This document shows positions 46,172 through 58,475 of a DNA stretch of 64,000 nucleotides, in pieces. The stretch spans positions 61,375,777 to 61,439,776 of the forward strand of contig NC_092861.1 in assembly GCF_032062135.1 (NCBI RefSeq), written 5' to 3'. The notes under the pieces are model-generated. The model had not been told where the DNA came from. It saw nothing but the letters and a program-made list of their open reading frames with translations, and did not search any database. The first letter of the stretch is position 1; the number at the start of each line of letters is the position of its first letter. The position numbers were made by a program, and so were the translations under genes. This DNA is from Pyxicephalus adspersus. Taxonomy: Eukaryota; Chordata; Amphibia; Anura; Pyxicephalidae.

Positions 46172-46482
46172 TTGTTTAGCATTTACAAATTACGCAACGC
46201 TATACAAAATCCATAGTCAAACCACTAACTTTCCGTCAAAGGGGCTCACAACCATACCATAGTCATATGTCATTAACGCAGTCCAAGACAATTTTTTAGG
46301 GGAAGAAAATATCTTAATTTCATGTTTCTGGGATGAAACCAGAGTGCCTGGAAGAAAACCCACACAAACACAGGGAGAACATAAAAACTCCTTGCAGATA
46401 AGTGTCCTGGCTGAGATTCTAACTTGGGACCCAGGGCTGCCTAAACAAAAATGCAAGCCACTGAGCTAACCGTGCTGCCCGA
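46172..46482 (-). mobile_element. tRNA-derived SINE (V-SINE-like), fullest copy
   Basis: Read on the - strand, the head GGGCAGCACGGTTAGCTCAG contains a perfect RNA polymerase III A box (TAGCTCAGTGG). A degenerate B box (AGTTAGAATCTC) follows, then the core (GAGTTTTTATGTTCTCCCTG, GTGGGTTTTCTTCCAGGCAC, CTGGTTTCATCCCAGAAACA), the body with GTGAGCCCCTTTGACGG, and a tail with GCGTTGCGTAATTTG. It is the most complete of the three copies in the window. Confidence 0.7.
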
Positions 46483-47681
46483 CTTTCCAAATCTGGTTTG
46501 TTTTTTCAACTGATCTGGTTCAATCCACTCCTCTCCATTAAGGATTAATAGGTAAGCAAGATTTGGGTCATCGTATTCAATTCTGAACTATGGACAATGC
46601 TGAGATGTTGCATATTGCATCTAACATTCAGACATCTAGACCATAGCTCTACCTTGGGCCACAAATAAAGCTGTTTTAACAAAATAAGCTTTGTTAGAAT
46701 GTAATATATTAAATGCTTTCTAATAATTGAGTAGTTTAGTCATTTTCTGGTAGCTGTGTGGACTTTTAATGAGAATGAATATTTTTTTCAAGGATTTGGA
46801 CAATGAGCAGAATCAATGTTTAATCAGGTTTACATAGAATTTGGCAGAGCATGTTTGGCACCAGAAAAGCTAACATGCAATCTCAAACAAAAATTAGATT
46901 AAAGTATCTCTTTATAGGAGAAGATACATAAAATATACATAAATAAAAACATATTTTCTTACATATAAATGTAGTTAATGAGTTTAGTAATCTATAGATA
47001 TAGGTAGGATAAAAATAAGTCTGCATCACTAGGAAAATCTGAAGCTCCCTATTCCACTACAATACCAGTTTCCTGTTCACCTAAGGTCACTTGATCCATT
47101 GCAGCACCTTTTTCAGGAGTGACAACTGGCGATCAATAAGTACAATTCTGGCGTACCTCTGACCAGTCTTGTTGTAGCCTTTCCTTGTGATGCTATCAAA
47201 CCACCACTGAAGTCTTCAGGACCTGTGAGCTGTGGTGGGATTTCTGGAAGGAACCACCATAGTCAGATCTAGGGTCCCTAGGACCAAGGGGCTTTGCCAG
47301 TGCACTTCCCCCGCCCCTACCTTCCCAAAATGATTTCTTTTTACTGCAGTTATGTTAAAAAAATGTCATTGCAAGATCAGAGTTCATTACACTGAGGAAT
47401 GCATTTTTTGTTGAGTTAGATCTTACACTTGTTTTTTACAAATTTTTTGGGTAGTGAATCCAGAAATGACCCAGTTTTTTGCTATCACATCCAGTTTTTA
47501 TGATACAGGGTACCCTCCATTTTTGTCAAAAAACATACAAATTTTACATACAATGAAAAAATAATGAAATAACTTGAATGTACTGTTTATTTAAATTTCT
47601 TTTGTTCATACAAAGGATTTATTGTCACTCTATGAGATTTTTTTTTACAGTAAAACATTTGAAAGTTAATTGGGTAAGCGT
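46483..47681. other. Intergenic, no supported feature
   Basis: No gene or recognised repeat. The block at about 47060-47330 is richer in G and C and may be part of a larger repeat, but I cannot name it. Confidence 0.45.
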
Positions 47682-48355
47682 TTAAGGTAAAAATTTATGC
47701 TTATAGCTTTTCCTGGAGTGTTCAGTGTTAGGACAATCCCAACAATAATCAGCCATCATATGAAAATCCCATCTACCCTGATTCTGTCCTTCCGTGACCT
47801 TCAAATCTTGGTGGAATCGTTCACCTTGCTCATCACCAAGGTTTTCTGAGAAGTTAGAAAGATGGCTATTCAGAAAATGCACCTTGATGCTCATATTGCA
47901 AGCAAGCATTTTGTAGCTCTCCAAGAGTTTCTGGACATTTTCTGTGTAATTATTTTCTCATGTGTTTCCAAGAAAGTCATTGGCAATGGCTTTGAATGAT
48001 AACCAAGCATTCTTTTCGACTTCTGACATTGTCCTGATGAAATGTTCATCTTTGATGAGCTCCCGAATCTATGTACCATCAAACACACCGCCCTTTATTT
48101 TTTTAAATGACAGGCTAGTTGGCAAAGCTTTGATGAATTGCTTCGTCGGACCCAGTTTCATGTGCAGAGGCGGGAATATAATATTCTTTCTATCAACAAG
48201 TGGCTCATGTAGAATGTTTGGATCACCTGGCTTTAGGGCAGATCTTGGAGGTCAATTCCTTTCCACCCAATATAAGATACCAGGGATACTTGGTGTATCC
48301 ACATTGCTGACCAAGAAGGAAGCATACCATTTTAAGGTCAACACAGCCTAATATA
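47682..48355 (-). pseudogene. Relic of a conserved uncharacterised protein family
   Basis: On the - strand one frame runs from about 48240 to a stop near 47682, broken only by two in-frame stops. It contains DPNILHEPLVDRKNIIFPPL, HMKLGPTKQFIKAL, IRELIKDEHFIRTMSEVEKN, AWLSFKAIANDFLGN, CNMSIKVHFLNSHLSNFSEN, LGDEQGERFHQDL and GRWDFHMMADYCW. The 5' part (GQQCGYTKYPWYLILGGKEL, 48350-48250) continues in a neighbouring frame. I recall this motif order (PPLHIKLG, NFLGN, MSLKxHFLHSHL, EQGERFHQD, MMADYCW) from large families of uncharacterised proteins in arthropods, cnidarians and some vertebrates, where multi-copy distribution suggests a mobile-element origin. The function is unknown. Several short segments expected between the motifs are deleted, so this copy cannot encode a complete protein. 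Confidence 0.65.
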
Positions 48356-51300
48356 AATCTTATGTTTACAAAGCTTTTTACATCAAGTTAAAATTCTTAC
48401 ACATTTCTAGGAAGGACGAAATGGCCTGAAGAGATGTACAGGTCTGTATTATTTACATAACCTGGAGTGGTGTAATCATTTCAACTTAACATTATATTAA
48501 AAAAAGAACTCCATAATGTGTGGATCTGTAAATCTTGGTGTGGTCACATTCAGCAATTTAACACACTTATATGGAGTAAGAAAGACAGCAAGAAGGGTTC
48601 AGAATGCTCAAAAACTGGAAAATTTCACATCTAGAAGGGAAGCAGATTCTCTTCTATATCCCTTGATCCAAAATATCTGGGTAACTCATATTGAGAAAAA
48701 ATCAGCTGTTTGGTCTTCTCTTGTGAAAGCAACACTTCTTACTTATACACAGACCCCTATCTGGGCAACATGGTTCTGATGCCCTAAGTCTTAGTATCCA
48801 AATCTACTGTTGGGAAAAGACAAACTTTTGGCACCCCAAATCTCAGTTTCCTATGAACACAATTTTAAAGGGGCCCGGCACTCATGTGGACCAAATCCTC
48901 CCTAAGTAGGTCCTAGCAAGGCCACATGGAGGATCTCAAGTGAGTGCAGTCAAAAAGCCTTGGTAGGCTCACTGCTCCGCACAGAGGTCCACTCTGCTAC
49001 TCACAGATGGTGCTGTGCCTCTTCCACAAGCTTGTCCCCAGGTATTTTTACATTCTGATTCAGTGCCCCTCACTGACCAGTCTCCTTTATGATCAGCTAA
49101 GGCCATCAAACACCCCTAAATTGGGACTGGCTCCTTTTAGTTGGAAACTGACAATCATCCCAGCAACAGGTAAAAAAAAGATCAATTGTGAAATGAGGGG
49201 CCTCAACCTGCAGAAAGCAGAAAAACTAATCACAGCTCCGGAGGGCTGATTACAACTCCTAAACCAGACAAAATACAAAATTTTGATTAGGGAAATTTCT
49301 ATGTGGCAGAGGCCCGCTACAAAAATAAAAGTTACAAGAAGTTACACGTTTACAGGTCCCTAAATTATTTGGTACAGGTGGGTACGGAGAAATTTTAAAG
49401 AACCAATAAACATATAATGCATTTCAGCACACTGCAGCTGTGTTAAATTAAGTTCACTCCAGTTTATATTTATTTAAGCATATACAGGTTTTGTATATAA
49501 AAGATATCAAGGAGGTTGTTCCAGAATCAGAAGAAGACATGGTCTTAAAATAATCAGATTGCTGCCAAGATAGTGGTATATAAACTGCTCTTATGTAGCA
49601 ATTTTTTATATCCAAACGTTATGTACTAAGCTAGTAGTTTCCACTCTGTGCATGTATCTCAGAACCTAATTCTCAATTTGACTGGAGTTTACCTTTAAAC
49701 TTCAATATGATATTCTTCCAATGCTACACTCAGCTCACATCACTCCACCAACATGTGCCTAATAATGCACATTGCACACATGGTTACTCCAAATGAACAT
49801 GCCATGCTTGAATACATTGTGTCAGTCAAGGAAGCAGTAGTGAACAGTAGGTAATATCATGCAGGATAACACAGAATTTATGAACAATAATACAGAGGAA
49901 GTATCACATCATCTTACAATTTAAAACAGGAAAAACTGAATTGTGTGAGGTTAGAATGGTTCCGTTAACATGCTGCCACCAAATAGGAATACATTAAGGT
50001 TATAATTACAAAGCCAGCTAAGGTCATATTACTACTGTACCTAATTGGCTCCAGATGCTGAAGAAGTGATGTCTTTTATTGCTGCTCAGCTCACAGATGA
50101 TTTTTCATCCTCTGTTAATAAATTCAAATGCATAGAATACATATAAGCTTTTAATAAAAGGAGATCTTAATGTATGTATATGTCTATTACAGTTTTTAAA
50201 TAACAATGAAAAAAAAATGAATGAAGGTAAAGAAAGAGGAAAAAAGTATGGAAGAAAGAAAGGAAGGAAAAGGAAGCAATGAATTCTGTTCTCATTTAGA
50301 ATACTATCCCCCTGCCACTCATTTTTTCCTAGTTTACCAAACGATAGTTGACTGATAGGATTATTTGACAGAAAATTACAAACCCACTGGCTAAACCAGC
50401 AAGAAGAAAAGATATGTATCTGTATTTTCAGTTCTTAGAATAAAACTAATGCAACCACCACAAAAGATCTGGTAAGCCTGACATATAACGTTTTGCTTTA
50501 AGATTTAAATATGGTGTTGGTGTATGATGAATGGTAGATCCAATACTTTAATTCCCTGACACACTCCCGCATGCCATGGGCCATCAACTACAAACTTCAC
50601 CAATATGTGGCCAAGTCACATTGCTAGAGCAACCCAGAGGATTTCAGGATGCCTAGAAAAAATGTTGTGGGCCACAATATCATAACATAACAAAATACTA
50701 TAAAGCTGAGTTTGCCCCCATGTTATCTGTCCTCAAACCCTTTTTTCCTTTATGCAATACCCTTCTTCCTTTCCTCTTCTTCGATTTTTTTCTCTTTTCT
50801 TGTTGTTTTCCATGAGCCATAAGTGTTATGGGTTTTTGCCCACAGTGCCTAAGACCAGAGAAGTAGGGCACATGCTGGACAATCGAACACAACTCTATTG
50901 CTTATGCCAAACTTTATATTTAGTCTAAGATTTGTTTATTTTTTTTTTATTTTGAGAAATAAAAATACACTGTGAACAGTTCAATACATTATTCATGAAC
51001 AGTTTTAGCTTTAATTTCATAAATATAAAGGCATGACCAAAATACAAAATCACATATAATCATTGCCTAAAACAATAATAGTTAATTTGATTTTAAATAA
51101 ATTGTACAATGATTCATAATGATATTGTGCAAAGAATATCAAATTACATTGTTAATTAATAGACAATATGCTATTAAATGACAAAGTTATATTATCATGG
51201 AGTACTGATATACATAGAAATCCAGTAATTAGTTACAAAAAAGTCAAATCTAAGTAAGTTACAAATAGGGGAAGAAGACTATATGAATATGATAAAAAAA

Positions 51301-54205
51301 CAAAACACAATGTTTAGGGAAAAATGCAGGTATATATCATATATATATACATGTTATACAATGACAGCAACAATCACCATAATAGGGGCCTGCCACATAT
51401 GCTCTGGTTTAAGGGTCTAGCAAAACTATTGATGTGAATTGCTGTTATTTACAGGCACAGCAACTGCTTTCAGATTTCTGGGGTTCTGGGTTGAAGGTCA
51501 TCTGCTTGCTTTTACTATCCACCTACATCCTCCTTTATTAAAATATGTTTTTTTTCTTTGCAATTCCATTCCATTATTTAGAACAGTAGAATCCCAATTG
51601 TATGTTTTAATGAACTATCCATTACTGCTCTACAAGGCTATGAGTTGTTTTTTGTCTTCAACTTTAAATATTTTACCTGGGAAAACATATGGAGGACTAC
51701 CACCACATCAACCCAATTAGGTTTTATTTTGAGACAATAATTATATAAAAAGGGTATGTATGCAGTACCTTATTTAAACAGAAATAAATTTAAAACTTTT
51801 TAACATTTTGACTGAATTGGTTTGGTTTGGAATTGGCAGAGGCTTTAAAAACGATAATATACAGGTCTTTATACTATTATGTATTTATATAAAATAGATC
51901 TGAGCTTGTAAAATAAAGATCTGTTATGTTATAGGAGACATTTAGAAATTTAATTATATCTAACCAGTACCCTTATAAAAAATTTTTGTTACTAAACTCT
52001 TATTCAAAATAGCAGTGCACTACCTGGTATGTGAGGTCCTCTAGGCACTCCTGTACCCACATCTCCAGAGTGAGATCTAAGGCTCTGGTGCCTCTGACTG
52101 CTGGTCTCATAAGATTTGAAAATGTCACTATTGTGCTCACTGCTCACTGTTTGTCCCTCTATACGAAGTGTCCACCTCTATACTCATTACTTAACAAGGC
52201 ATGGTAACTGACCAACTATCTATTCGCTTTGATTGAATAGTTGGTTTGTCAGTTAATATTTTTCCTGAACCTCTTTGGAAGTTCTACATATGTAGAAGAG
52301 AAAGAAAGATAAAGAGAAGCAAACACTCGTTTTGAACCATAACTTCATGTGTTCTCAATTTGTTGAAAGTCACTTTCAAAGCAAAAACAGTTAAACCAAA
52401 TTTTGTCTTGTTGGTTTGGTTTGAAAAAAACGATTTTGCTGTCATAATGCTAGAAAAAACAATGAAATGCACCAAAATGCTAAGTAAACCTAAATTAGCA
52501 AATGGGGCAAAAAAGAAAAAAACAAGGAAAAAAAAAATGATATTTTGCACCTATAGCATTATAAATATAGAACAATAGAAACATAGATGCTTAATGTTTC
52601 GTCATTTATTTTAGAGTGAATGTTCCCTTTGAAATGAGCTTTCATGCTGAACAGTTTAGAGATGAAAAGCCTAGTAAAATCAATATCACATCTGATCGAA
52701 TTATTTCCTGCCAATTGCTGCAGGGACTAATAATTGTATTTTTAAATAAATGGTTGTTGCAAAATATTTTATACAGGATCTGGCCTTTGACATTTTTCTT
52801 GGCATAAGGTAAGTAAAGGAAACCTGCTGTACATATATTAGTGTTTTCTGCATTGGAAGTGTGGGTGTTCATTGTACAGGATCCTAGCAGGGAGAGATTC
52901 TTATATACATAGTACAGTCATCTGCATTAGGAGCATCAGAGAAGCACACTGATTAAAGAACATACATGCCAGCAATTTGATCAGTTGTGAGATCAAAGTG
53001 TGAATTCACAATGTACATCTTCTTTCCTAAAGAATATCTTTATAAGAAATAGTACCAAAATCCAATTTTGGAAACTAGATTGGGTAGTCAAGTAGACATG
53101 ACTGGTAACATAAAATGAACCCATGTGCCTACCAAAATGTACAAATTTGTATGACAAACACAAATGGTGTTACATGTACAGTATAACACCCAATAAATAT
53201 ACATTGGCTTTCATGCAAGAAATTTGGCACAGGTGTTGTGAAGAACTAGTGAGAAAAAACTCTACATGACCTAACTAGTTTTGGGATCTGAAGTTTCAAC
53301 AAATTCATCCTGACATTTCAACTGAATGAAATGCTATACAATTCAAATGAAGTTGTGGTCAATACATGTTGTCACTGACTAATAATTTCTCACACGTAGC
53401 AGGATTGTGGAAAATATATGGTGAGCTTTTTTTTTTTTTTTTTTAGGAATGGGTTTGTTCAGTGGATACAGAAATATTTCAAACCACCAATTATTTACAT
53501 CTCCTATCCACACAGTAACTGATACAATTTATAGATGTATTCAACTATGCACAAAATCACAGGAAGGCCTTAAGGAAAAGAGGCAGAAGGAAATAAGATT
53601 CTTACTCAGGTCTGTACCATAGTAGTAGGATTATATTTACAGCAGAGGGCAGCCATGTCTACAACCGTTGGGCAATGTGATTACCTGGTTCACAAAGCGT
53701 GCATCATGTTCTTTTAAGTAATATAAAATGGCCCCTACAGCCCCCTGCAGTGCCCATTTTTATTTATTTAAAAATCAAAAATCCCCCTGAGCTTTGAGAG
53801 ACCGTCAAGAATGCCCTCCTAAGTCCTCAGATCAGTTTGAATTTTAAATTTAATTTTGTAAGTTTGCATCAAATTGTGGGACATTCATTTATCTCCAACC
53901 CCTAACTTGACCTAACATTTACTTCTGACCAAAACTCTTCCACCTTCCTAAGCTAAAAGTGACCCAAAAGCAGGACACAATAACGTGTTCTCCTTAGTGT
54001 TGATACCACCAAATGCTTTTACTCACTTTTTCTTTTTTTCAACTTTCTTTAAAAGACATTTACATAGAAAGGAAACAGGTGAAAACATGGTGCAAAAAAA
54101 TTCAAAACAAGATTGTTTATTACAATGGTGGGGGTTAAAATCAGAGACAATGATTTAGCACATAGGTGAGTGCCATTGGGTTTAACCATTGACCAGTTTC
54201 CCATT
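48356..54205. other. Intergenic, no supported feature
   Basis: Nearly 6 kb of AT-rich sequence. A purine-rich stretch occurs at about 50224-50280 (GAAAGAAAGG-type) and a T-run at 53428-53445. The open stretches at 48944-49249 and 51439-51720 have no recognisable content. No repeat family was recognised with confidence. Confidence 0.5.
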
Positions 54206-54213
54206 TATTAAGT

Positions 54214-54479
54214 CAGTGTTTTTCAACCGCTGTTCCGCGGCACACTAGTGTGCCTTGAGAGATCTTCGGGTGTACCGTGGGAAATTATCCGATTTCAGTT
54301 AATTGGTCCCAAAATGATTTATTTACTGCAAAAAATTTGTCTTCATTTGTCTATACCAGCGATGTATAGCGATAGACAGAACCAAAAAAAATTTACGTGT
54401 CTGACTTTTTGGTGGTGTTCCGTGGGATTTTTCTAATTGTAAAATATGTGCCGAGACTAAGAAAGGTTGGGAAACACTG
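54214..54479. mobile_element. hAT MITE with perfect 8-bp duplication
   Basis: The 266-base element starts CAGTGTTTTTCAACCGCTG and ends in the complement of CAGTGTTTCCCAACCTTTC. TATTAAGT flanks it at 54206-54213 and 54480-54487. Eight-bp duplications and CAGTG ends identify the hAT superfamily. No transposase; a non-autonomous element whose subterminal GTTCCGCGGCACAC / GGTGTTCCGTGGGA blocks are typical of amphibian copies. Confidence 0.9.
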
Positions 54480-54487
54480 TATTAAGT

Positions 54488-56179
54488 ATATAAAATAGCT
54501 GGAGATCATATCTCTGATCTTAACCCCCACCATGGATGATTAATAATTTAAAGCAGACCAACAGATACATATACAGATAGAATACATATAAGGAGACTGT
54601 TTTACCTGCCTAATGATATGTTAGTCTGTCCATCATTCCTAGGATTTACACAGCCCTACCATACAACATCTGTTCTCAGCTGAAATTACAGGTCTTGTCC
54701 CTCCACAAACTGATACTGGACAGTATATGTAGAAGCAGCATCTAGTCTATCCATCTAGTAGTGTTTTAGTACATGAGCACTGCAGCACAGCTGATTGGTT
54801 TCTTGTTCTGCTTCTTCTTTCCTTGTTGGAGTTCTGCTATGCAGGGACTGCAGGAATGAATAAAATTCACAAGTAATGAATTACAGAACTAGGAGCTGCA
54901 TTAAACTAAATCTAAACCCAAACAAAAATGCAATCTATTGCATTTTACCAGATTCCAGACGTGGTAGATCTTCCCGGGATTTCTTTGTGCATATAATGTG
55001 TTCACTGAACTGAAACTCAAACAATCATTGCTAAGTTTTCCCAGCTACCCATTGTAAACTACACACAAACTTCCCTCTATATATTGGGAAATGTAAAATT
55101 GACTGATAAGCAGTAATATTCCTGTAGCTATCAGTTTAGTTCAGACCTCCCTCAAGCACCCTCTACTTGACCAATATCTATCCATGGAATTCTAATTCAT
55201 GACCAGCAAACATTTTAAGATTTTGCTGTAAGATTTTTGTAGTATTCATTTCAATGTGAGGTAATGTCACTACTCACATACTAGCTTCCACAATTGTATT
55301 TTATTAACTAGCATGCCTGTTGAGGCACATTAATTATTGTAGTTACCTAAGGGTATGTTTTAAATGATTCACTAAACAGTTTCACAACATTCCCCATATT
55401 CTATTATTTGTTAAAAGATCTCTGAGCAGCAATCTATGGGATGGTCACACCTCCCACCTTTCATTCAATGTGTGGACAATGGGGACTGAATTGCACTGTA
55501 CATGGCTGACCTCAGTACTTTCAGGAAGGAGTATATTTAATCCTCAGGGTGTCATATTGTATACCTGTCTGTGTCCAGCCAATGACTTGCACTGAATCAG
55601 TTAATCATAGTCATTCTGCATGATATAATAACAAATATGTATACAGTGTAATGTATATACAGTTTAGTATTATACTTGGATTAATAGTGGATATTAGTCA
55701 TATCTCCTATTAGTAGATGGGTGAGTCACCTCTAGTAACTTACCGTAGGTGTTTATATAGTTTATTAATATAGCCTGGTAAACTGTCCACCCCCTAGCCT
55801 AATACTGGACAGGACAGGAGCAGCAGAATACTGATAAATGCATCTCTCCATTTTTTGCTCTGTGCACACTGATTGGTTGTTTTTGCCCCTTTCTCTTCCA
55901 TGCATTTGTAGAGAGGATATAACAAGAGACTAATCAGGATAGATTTATAAATGTTTATATTTCTAAGTTAAAATACATTCATGATTTCTGAGTGCATAAA
56001 TGAGCAGATGGTGCAGCTCTTTTCATTTATTTATTTATTCTATTTTTGACTTTTGTTTTGCTATCATGTAGAAAGTAAGAGAGATCCTGTAACTGCTTAC
56101 AAAATAGCAGCATTACAGCACAGCAGATATGGATAAATACATTTTCCAGACATATGTTTCAGCACAAGTGTAAGTAATG
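54488..56179. other. Intergenic, no supported feature
   Basis: AT-rich, with isolated inverted CCAAT motifs (ATTGG near 54792 and 55871) that could be promoter-related but are also expected by chance. No gene or repeat was recognised. Confidence 0.5.
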
Positions 56180-56843
56180 TGCTCTGCTTGTCCATGTGTG
56201 GGATTGGTATAGAGGAGCCTGGGCTGTGGCTGGATTGGGATGCAGTAGAAGAGGCAGTAACAAGCAGTCTATTCTCTTCTCCCCACCTCCTAATGACCTC
56301 ACCAGATCTCCCTGCAGCCCCAGTGAGAAGAGGAGGAAAAGATAGCTTGCAGTACTCTGCAATCACTGGAAGGCACCTGCCTGCTCATATCCTGCTTTTC
56401 TTCCATACACACCCCCTCCACTAAACAACTCTGCAATGTGTTTCTAATGCAGGACAATAGCTGGAGTCCTGTCTGCATGCCATCATACACACAGCAGCCC
56501 TGTGCTCCCATCCTAGCAGTGCATTGTGACAGCTTCCCAGGGAGCAGAGCTGCTGTGTCTAATCCTGATCAGAATCTGCACTGCTTCTAGACAAAAGAAT
56601 AGGTGGTGATTTCATGGTGCTGTCACTACAGAAGAGCTGGGGAACCTCCACTCGATGCATTATTGCTGGAATAAGGGATCCAGAAGATGGATATGGTCTA
56701 AGCAAGGGATCAGTCAAGCAGATCCCTAGGATTCCAATCTGATCCCTTCACAACATTTGTCCCAGCAGAAGGATGAGCTGTTCTGAGCTCCAGTGCTGTT
56801 CCTACAGATGACAGTGAAAGCTGCACATTGAGGACACAAACAG
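56180..56843 (+). promoter_or_regulatory. Candidate promoter and non-coding first exon of the next gene (KBTBD11?)
   Basis: This block is visibly richer in G and C than its surroundings, is free of recognisable repeats, and has ATTGG motifs at about 56201 and 56232. It ends GAGGACACAAACAG followed by gtaata, a good splice donor at 56844. No long frame runs through it, so any exon would be 5' UTR. In human 8p23.3 the gene after ARHGEF10, on the same strand, is KBTBD11, which starts with a non-coding exon. Distance and strand fit. No transcript evidence is available here and the start site is not defined. Confidence 0.3.
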
Positions 56844-57445
56844 GTAATAACAATGATCTAATATGACATTGTCCTTCATGACTAACTGGTTAGCAGAGCT
56901 CAGCATGATTTGTAATGCTATTGATAGCACATCCAATTACTGCACTCATTTGTTGCTGTCTCATATTGACCTGCATATCTTTGTGTGCCTCCCATGGAAA
57001 CATGGAATCACTTACCTGTTCATGAATAAAGGAAATGTGCTCCTTTGCATAACTTTACTGAATGCAGCCAAGGCTATAGGGCATGTAAATGTGTCCTAAA
57101 GTAGATGGATCAGATAGGTCAGGCTTGATTTATATGGTTCCCATGTGTCTCTACATTCCCTTGTGTCAGTGATCATAATTCTGTTCCAGCATATTCCAGT
57201 AAATCAGAACTGGGTATATAAACCTCAGACATGCCTAGATGTGTTATCATAACACAAGCCCATTCTGGGACTTCTACACAAAGGAGTTTGCAGGGACTGA
57301 CCTGCCATAGGAACAAACTATTCTAGCTGCAATCTACTGCTCAGCCATGCTCATTTGTATTAAATAATGATTTTGTTTAGCTGTACTGTATTTATATTCC
57401 TAACACTGGTATCACACAGCACTGGCTTGAGTACATATTTGATTT

Positions 57446-57488
<43 letters not shown>

Positions 57489-58300
57489 TATAGTGTGATG
57501 TCAGTACCAGTAGTTGCTTTCTTGGAACATGTGACTTATTTTAAAAGTATTTCCTAACTGTATAGGAGGAAAAAACAAAACAGCAGACCTGGTCATGTGA
57601 ATGCTTCCATAATGGCTACTTTTTCTGTGTCCTCTATGTGCTGCAGATATGTATACATTGTAGTTACACAACCTGTTACACTCAGCCTAATGCATTGCTG
57701 CCCCAAGATATAATGGCAGAAAGTATACATATAGGATAGCCGGTCAGTTTATGGTGGGGTAGACGAGAAAGGACTGGAAAGCCTTCTACAAAAGTGCTGT
57801 AAAGTATGATATGGTATTGTTCAATTTAACAGTATTTACATGGTAAGACCAATCTATTCATTATTATAATGTGATAAAGTTATATAATGGCCAACTGTGC
57901 ACTGACAGCCAGTTCAAAGTCCAAACAATCCAAAATGTCTTCTACTAATTGCTTTCTATAAATTAGCAGATGGACACATTTTAATAAAATGCGTCCATTT
58001 TAATAAAAATATAATGAACAGAATAGGTTTTATTTACACAGGGAATGTTAGTAAACACAGTGAATCTGTGTACACATTGAAACCCATTGAAATATGGGGA
58101 AGCAAAATCCTATTTTGTTCCTCACCTAAGACTGTGCATTCACATCTTTATTTTTTAACTTGCTTGCATTTGGCAAAGTAATGAAACGTTTTGCTAGGTG
58201 AACTGTTGCTTTGCCACTTTAGAAACTTACCTACAGGTCTCAGGAAAAGACTAAAGTATTACGATGATTACCAACCCAATGTCTGACTTATTGCAACAGT
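56844..58300. other. Intergenic or first intron of the next gene
   Basis: AT-rich sequence containing only the TA microsatellite at 57450-57484. Open stretches are short and unrecognisable. Confidence 0.5.
57450..57484. repeat. (TA)17 microsatellite
   Basis: Uninterrupted alternating A and T over about 35 bases, followed by AATTATATAG. Confidence 0.95.
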
Positions 58301-58475
58301 GGCTCTGATTTATTAAGGATCTCCAAGACTGGTGAAGATAGACAATCTTGGGGGAACTTGGGTGATCCAGCAAACCTGATATAGATCTGTTCCAGATTGA
58401 AAACTTTTGTCAACTAATAGAAATTTTTTTTTGAAATCCATTCCAGGTTTACTGTATCATCCAGCTTCCCCCATA
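58301..58475. mobile_element. Palindromic MITE, family A (copy 5, right end lost)
   Basis: Begins GGCTCTGATTTATTAAGG and carries the family arm GATCCAGCAAACCTGATATA, then the complementary arm ATCCATTCCAGGTTTACTG. It stops at ATCCAGCTTCCCCC without the terminal repeat, where the next copy begins at 58476. Confidence 0.65.

Noticed and set aside
46172..46482. tRNA-like A and B boxes
   Set aside because: They belong to the head of a SINE. The acceptor stem and anticodon loop do not form, so no tRNA gene is called here or at 18146.
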